This document shows positions 62,597-64,000 of a stretch of 64,000 nt of DNA, in pieces. The notes under the pieces are model-generated. The model was not told the DNA's origin and did not search any database. It saw only the letters and a list, made by a program, of their open reading frames with translations. The position numbers and the translations under genes were made by a program. The stretch's first letter is position 1; each line of letters opens with the position of its first letter. Source of the DNA: Pseudarthrobacter siccitolerans (lineage in GTDB: Bacteria > Actinomycetota > Actinomycetes > Actinomycetales > Micrococcaceae); NCBI RefSeq assembly GCF_030823375.1, contig NZ_JAUSXB010000001.1:1116001-1180000 (forward strand). The letters are read 5' to 3'.

Positions 62597-63583
62597 CTAG
62601 GGATTCCGCAAGCGGAAAAAGACCAGCCCCGCGGCCCCTGCCACTCCCACCAGCCCCGAGCCCAGCCACAGCAAGGCGCTCTTCGGCTCCGGCTGCGCAT
62701 TCAACTCCGCGCTGCTCCGCACGCTGCTGGCTTGAGTGCCTGCGCTGTAGGAAGGGCTCCAGCCCGCGTCGGACTGGGGTACTGCATAGTTCGACGCATT
62801 GGCCGCCTGCCCGGCGGACGCTGCCGCGCTGGATGCAGCCCCTGCGGTTGCTTCGGTTCCGGATTGGCCTTTGCCCGTGCCTGGTAGGTCCACGGGACTG
62901 GGTCCGCCGGGGCTGGGCTCCGCGGCCGGGCCGCCCGCCGGACCCGCCGGCGTTTCCTGCGCGCCAGGGGCTTGCACGTCAGGGGCACCAGCGGCCGCAG
63001 TCCCTGCCGCCGGGCTTCCCGCGGACGCCTTGCCCGGGGCGGACGCCGCGGGATCCGGAGAGGTGGCCGGCGACGTGGGGGCGGAGCCCGCAGGAGCGGA
63101 CGTCGCAGGGCGCGTCGCCGTCGGGGCGCTGGAAGTCGGAGCGCTGGAAGTCGGAACTGGCGAAGGCGCGGCTGTGGGTGCAGGCGCCGGTGTGGAGCGG
63201 GGCGCCTGGGTGACGGCAATGGCCGGCAGAAGGGCGGAAGGGACTACGGAAGCAGAGACAGAAGCAGTGGCGGTCGGGGTGGCCCCGGCCTGACGGTTAC
63301 TGCCGGCGTTGGGGTTCTTGCCCAGGTTCTTGCCGGGCGCATCCTCGCGTGCCCGGGCGGACTGGCCCGCCAACTGGGCCACCACCGGGAGGGAGGCGGT
63401 GTCCACGGCGGGGGCCGCCGGGTCTCCGGGGTCTGCCGTTCCTTCCGCGGCTTGGGACGCCGGGACGCCTGTGGATAGAACCAGTACCGCTCCGATTGCC
63501 GCGGCTGCAGCGCCACGCCGGATTCCCCCATGGATACCAGTCCGGGACATTGAAAGCTCGGACTTGTTTTGAAGCATAGTCAT
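62597..63583 (-). CDS. secreted Ala/Pro/Ser/Thr-rich protein with C-terminal membrane anchor
   Basis: A 328-residue low-complexity surface protein. A signal peptide, with an Arg pair and the hydrophobic AAAAAIGAVLVLSTGV, probably ends at ASQA. The mature part is almost only Ala, Pro, Ser, Thr and Gly, has no Cys and no obvious His, and ends with a membrane helix (LLWLGSGLVGVAGAAGLVFF) and RLRNP. An LPGTG occurs about 90 residues before the end, too far from the helix to be an ordinary sortase signal. The gene lies between hemY and hemQ. Start could be ATG 63583 or 63577. Function unknown. Confidence 0.7.
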   Translation of the reverse strand: MTMLQNKSELSMSRTGIHGGIRRGAAAAAIGAVLVLSTGVPASQAAEGTADPGDPAAPAVDTASLPVVAQLAGQSARAREDAPGKNLGKNPNAGSNRQAGATPTATASVSASVVPSALLPAIAVTQAPRSTPAPAPTAAPSPVPTSSAPTSSAPTATRPATSAPAGSAPTSPATSPDPAASAPGKASAGSPAAGTAAAGAPDVQAPGAQETPAGPAGGPAAEPSPGGPSPVDLPGTGKGQSGTEATAGAASSAAASAGQAANASNYAVPQSDAGWSPSYSAGTQASSVRSSAELNAQPEPKSALLWLGSGLVGVAGAAGLVFFRLRNP

Positions 63584-63588
63584 CGACC

Positions 63589-63604
63589 CTAGCCATTTTG
63601 CTAG
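63589..63604. repeat. short inverted repeat CTAGC-N6-GCTAG before the secreted-protein gene
   Basis: CTAGC and GCTAG are separated by CATTTT, only a few bases upstream of the start at 63583. It could be a weak hairpin in the leader or a protein site. Confidence 0.3.
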
Positions 63605-63688
63605 GCGAAGTGAAAGCCGAAGAAGCCTGGAGTGGCGGCCCCGAGAAGGCCTGTTCGCTGGCAGCACGGTTCTGACCAGTAAAGACGT

Positions 63689-64000
63689 TCAGCCGGCCAG
63701 CTTCCGGATCTGCTCCTGTGTGTCGGACACCACTGCGGCGAGTCCGTTGCCGGCCACCCAGCCGCCCACCAGGGCCAGTCCCCCGGCAGCGTCGCACGCT
63801 TCCCGGATTGCGGTCACCCGGGCACGGTGCCCGACGGCGGCAAACGGCAAGGAGCCAGGCCAGCGGACAACGTCCCAGTCCACAACGTCCTGCCAGCTGA
63901 TGCCAACATCCAGCAGTGCCGAGGCATCGGCCAGCGCCGCGGCCAGGAGTTCGTCGTCGTTATCAAGCCCGGCGGGTTGGCTGCCCGCACCTTCGATACG
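63689..64000 (-). CDS. hemY: coproporphyrinogen/protoporphyrinogen oxidase (partial, C-terminal 103 residues)
   Basis: This is the C-terminal end of an FAD-dependent porphyrinogen oxidase; the rest lies right of the window. The visible part includes SWQDVVDWDVVRWPGSLPFA, AVGHRARV and then GLALVGGWVAGNGLAAVVSD, the FAD-binding C-terminal strand of HemY/CgoX-type enzymes. In this organism it would oxidise coproporphyrinogen III to coproporphyrin III before HemH. It is the first visible heme gene on the right and is followed by the secreted-protein gene 105 nt downstream. Confidence 0.88.
   Translation of the reverse strand, partial: RIEGAGSQPAGLDNDDELLAAALADASALLDVGISWQDVVDWDVVRWPGSLPFAAVGHRARVTAIREACDAAGGLALVGGWVAGNGLAAVVSDTQEQIRKLAG

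Noticed and set aside
62597..63583. LPGTG as a sortase cell-wall anchoring signal
   Set aside because: The motif is about 90 residues from the C-terminus instead of directly before the hydrophobic helix; treated as chance in a Pro/Gly/Thr-rich region.

Overview
This 64-kb window is chromosomal DNA from a high-GC actinobacterium, most likely a Micrococcaceae member of the Arthrobacter/Pseudarthrobacter type. That placement is inferred from strong G/C preference at third codon positions, the MtrA, SigK/RskA, UPF0182, UvrD2 and AdnA/AdnB genes, a coproporphyrin-type heme operon with HemQ, and many genes that appear to be leaderless. The region reads as core genome: I see no transposase, integrase, phage gene, plasmid origin or CRISPR array.

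Layout. 1-208: 5' part of mtrA, cut by the window edge. 391-6612: a tightly overlapping plus-strand operon (six-TM GPDPase-like membrane protein, DUF4129, DUF4350, MoxR ATPase, DUF58, DUF4166). 6617-8088: MetE-like protein and chorismate mutase. 8237-13772: oligopeptide-type ABC importer. 14022-17227: MnmA, cysteine desulfurase and a SufR-like regulator, with a divergent DoxX-like gene to 17738. 17735-21811: lipoprotein, DnaJ-domain protein, TrmL, SigK and RskA. 21908-24459: PIG-L deacetylase and EtfA/EtfB. 24714-29605: HtrA-type protease diverging from a TPM-domain protein and PspA. 29700-32118: photolyase and a cytochrome b. 32258-32722: two identical initiator tRNAs.

32855-44114: UPF0182 protein, Lon-like PDZ protease, zincin-like protein, YgjP-like peptidase, UvrD2, NudC and a phosphotransferase. 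44111-51416: the AdnB-AdnA helicase-nuclease with an alkyltransferase-like protein at the head of the operon. 51480-52190: DEDDh exonuclease. 52513-54973: polar amino-acid ABC importer. 55069-64000: heme operon reading leftwards (HemY end, a secreted Ala/Pro/Ser/Thr-rich membrane-anchored protein, HemQ, HemH, HemC, HemD, HemB, an LLM flavin oxidoreductase, HemL).

Cooperating groups. The heme genes cover most steps from glutamate semialdehyde to heme through the coproporphyrin branch; HemE and the rest of HemY must lie outside. AdnA/AdnB, UvrD2, ATL, photolyase and the exonuclease make the window rich in DNA repair. The SufR-like regulator, cysteine desulfurase and MnmA form a sulfur/Fe-S/tRNA-thiolation group.

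The most general signal is regulatory. Ten genes have a TANNNT -10 box ending 6-8 nt before the start codon, as expected for leaderless mRNAs. No entirely unknown multi-gene system stands out. The best leads are the SufR-like regulator with its operator in front of doxX, the phosphotransferase lacking its metal-binding Asp, the MetE-like protein without visible zinc ligands, and the secreted protein inside the heme operon.
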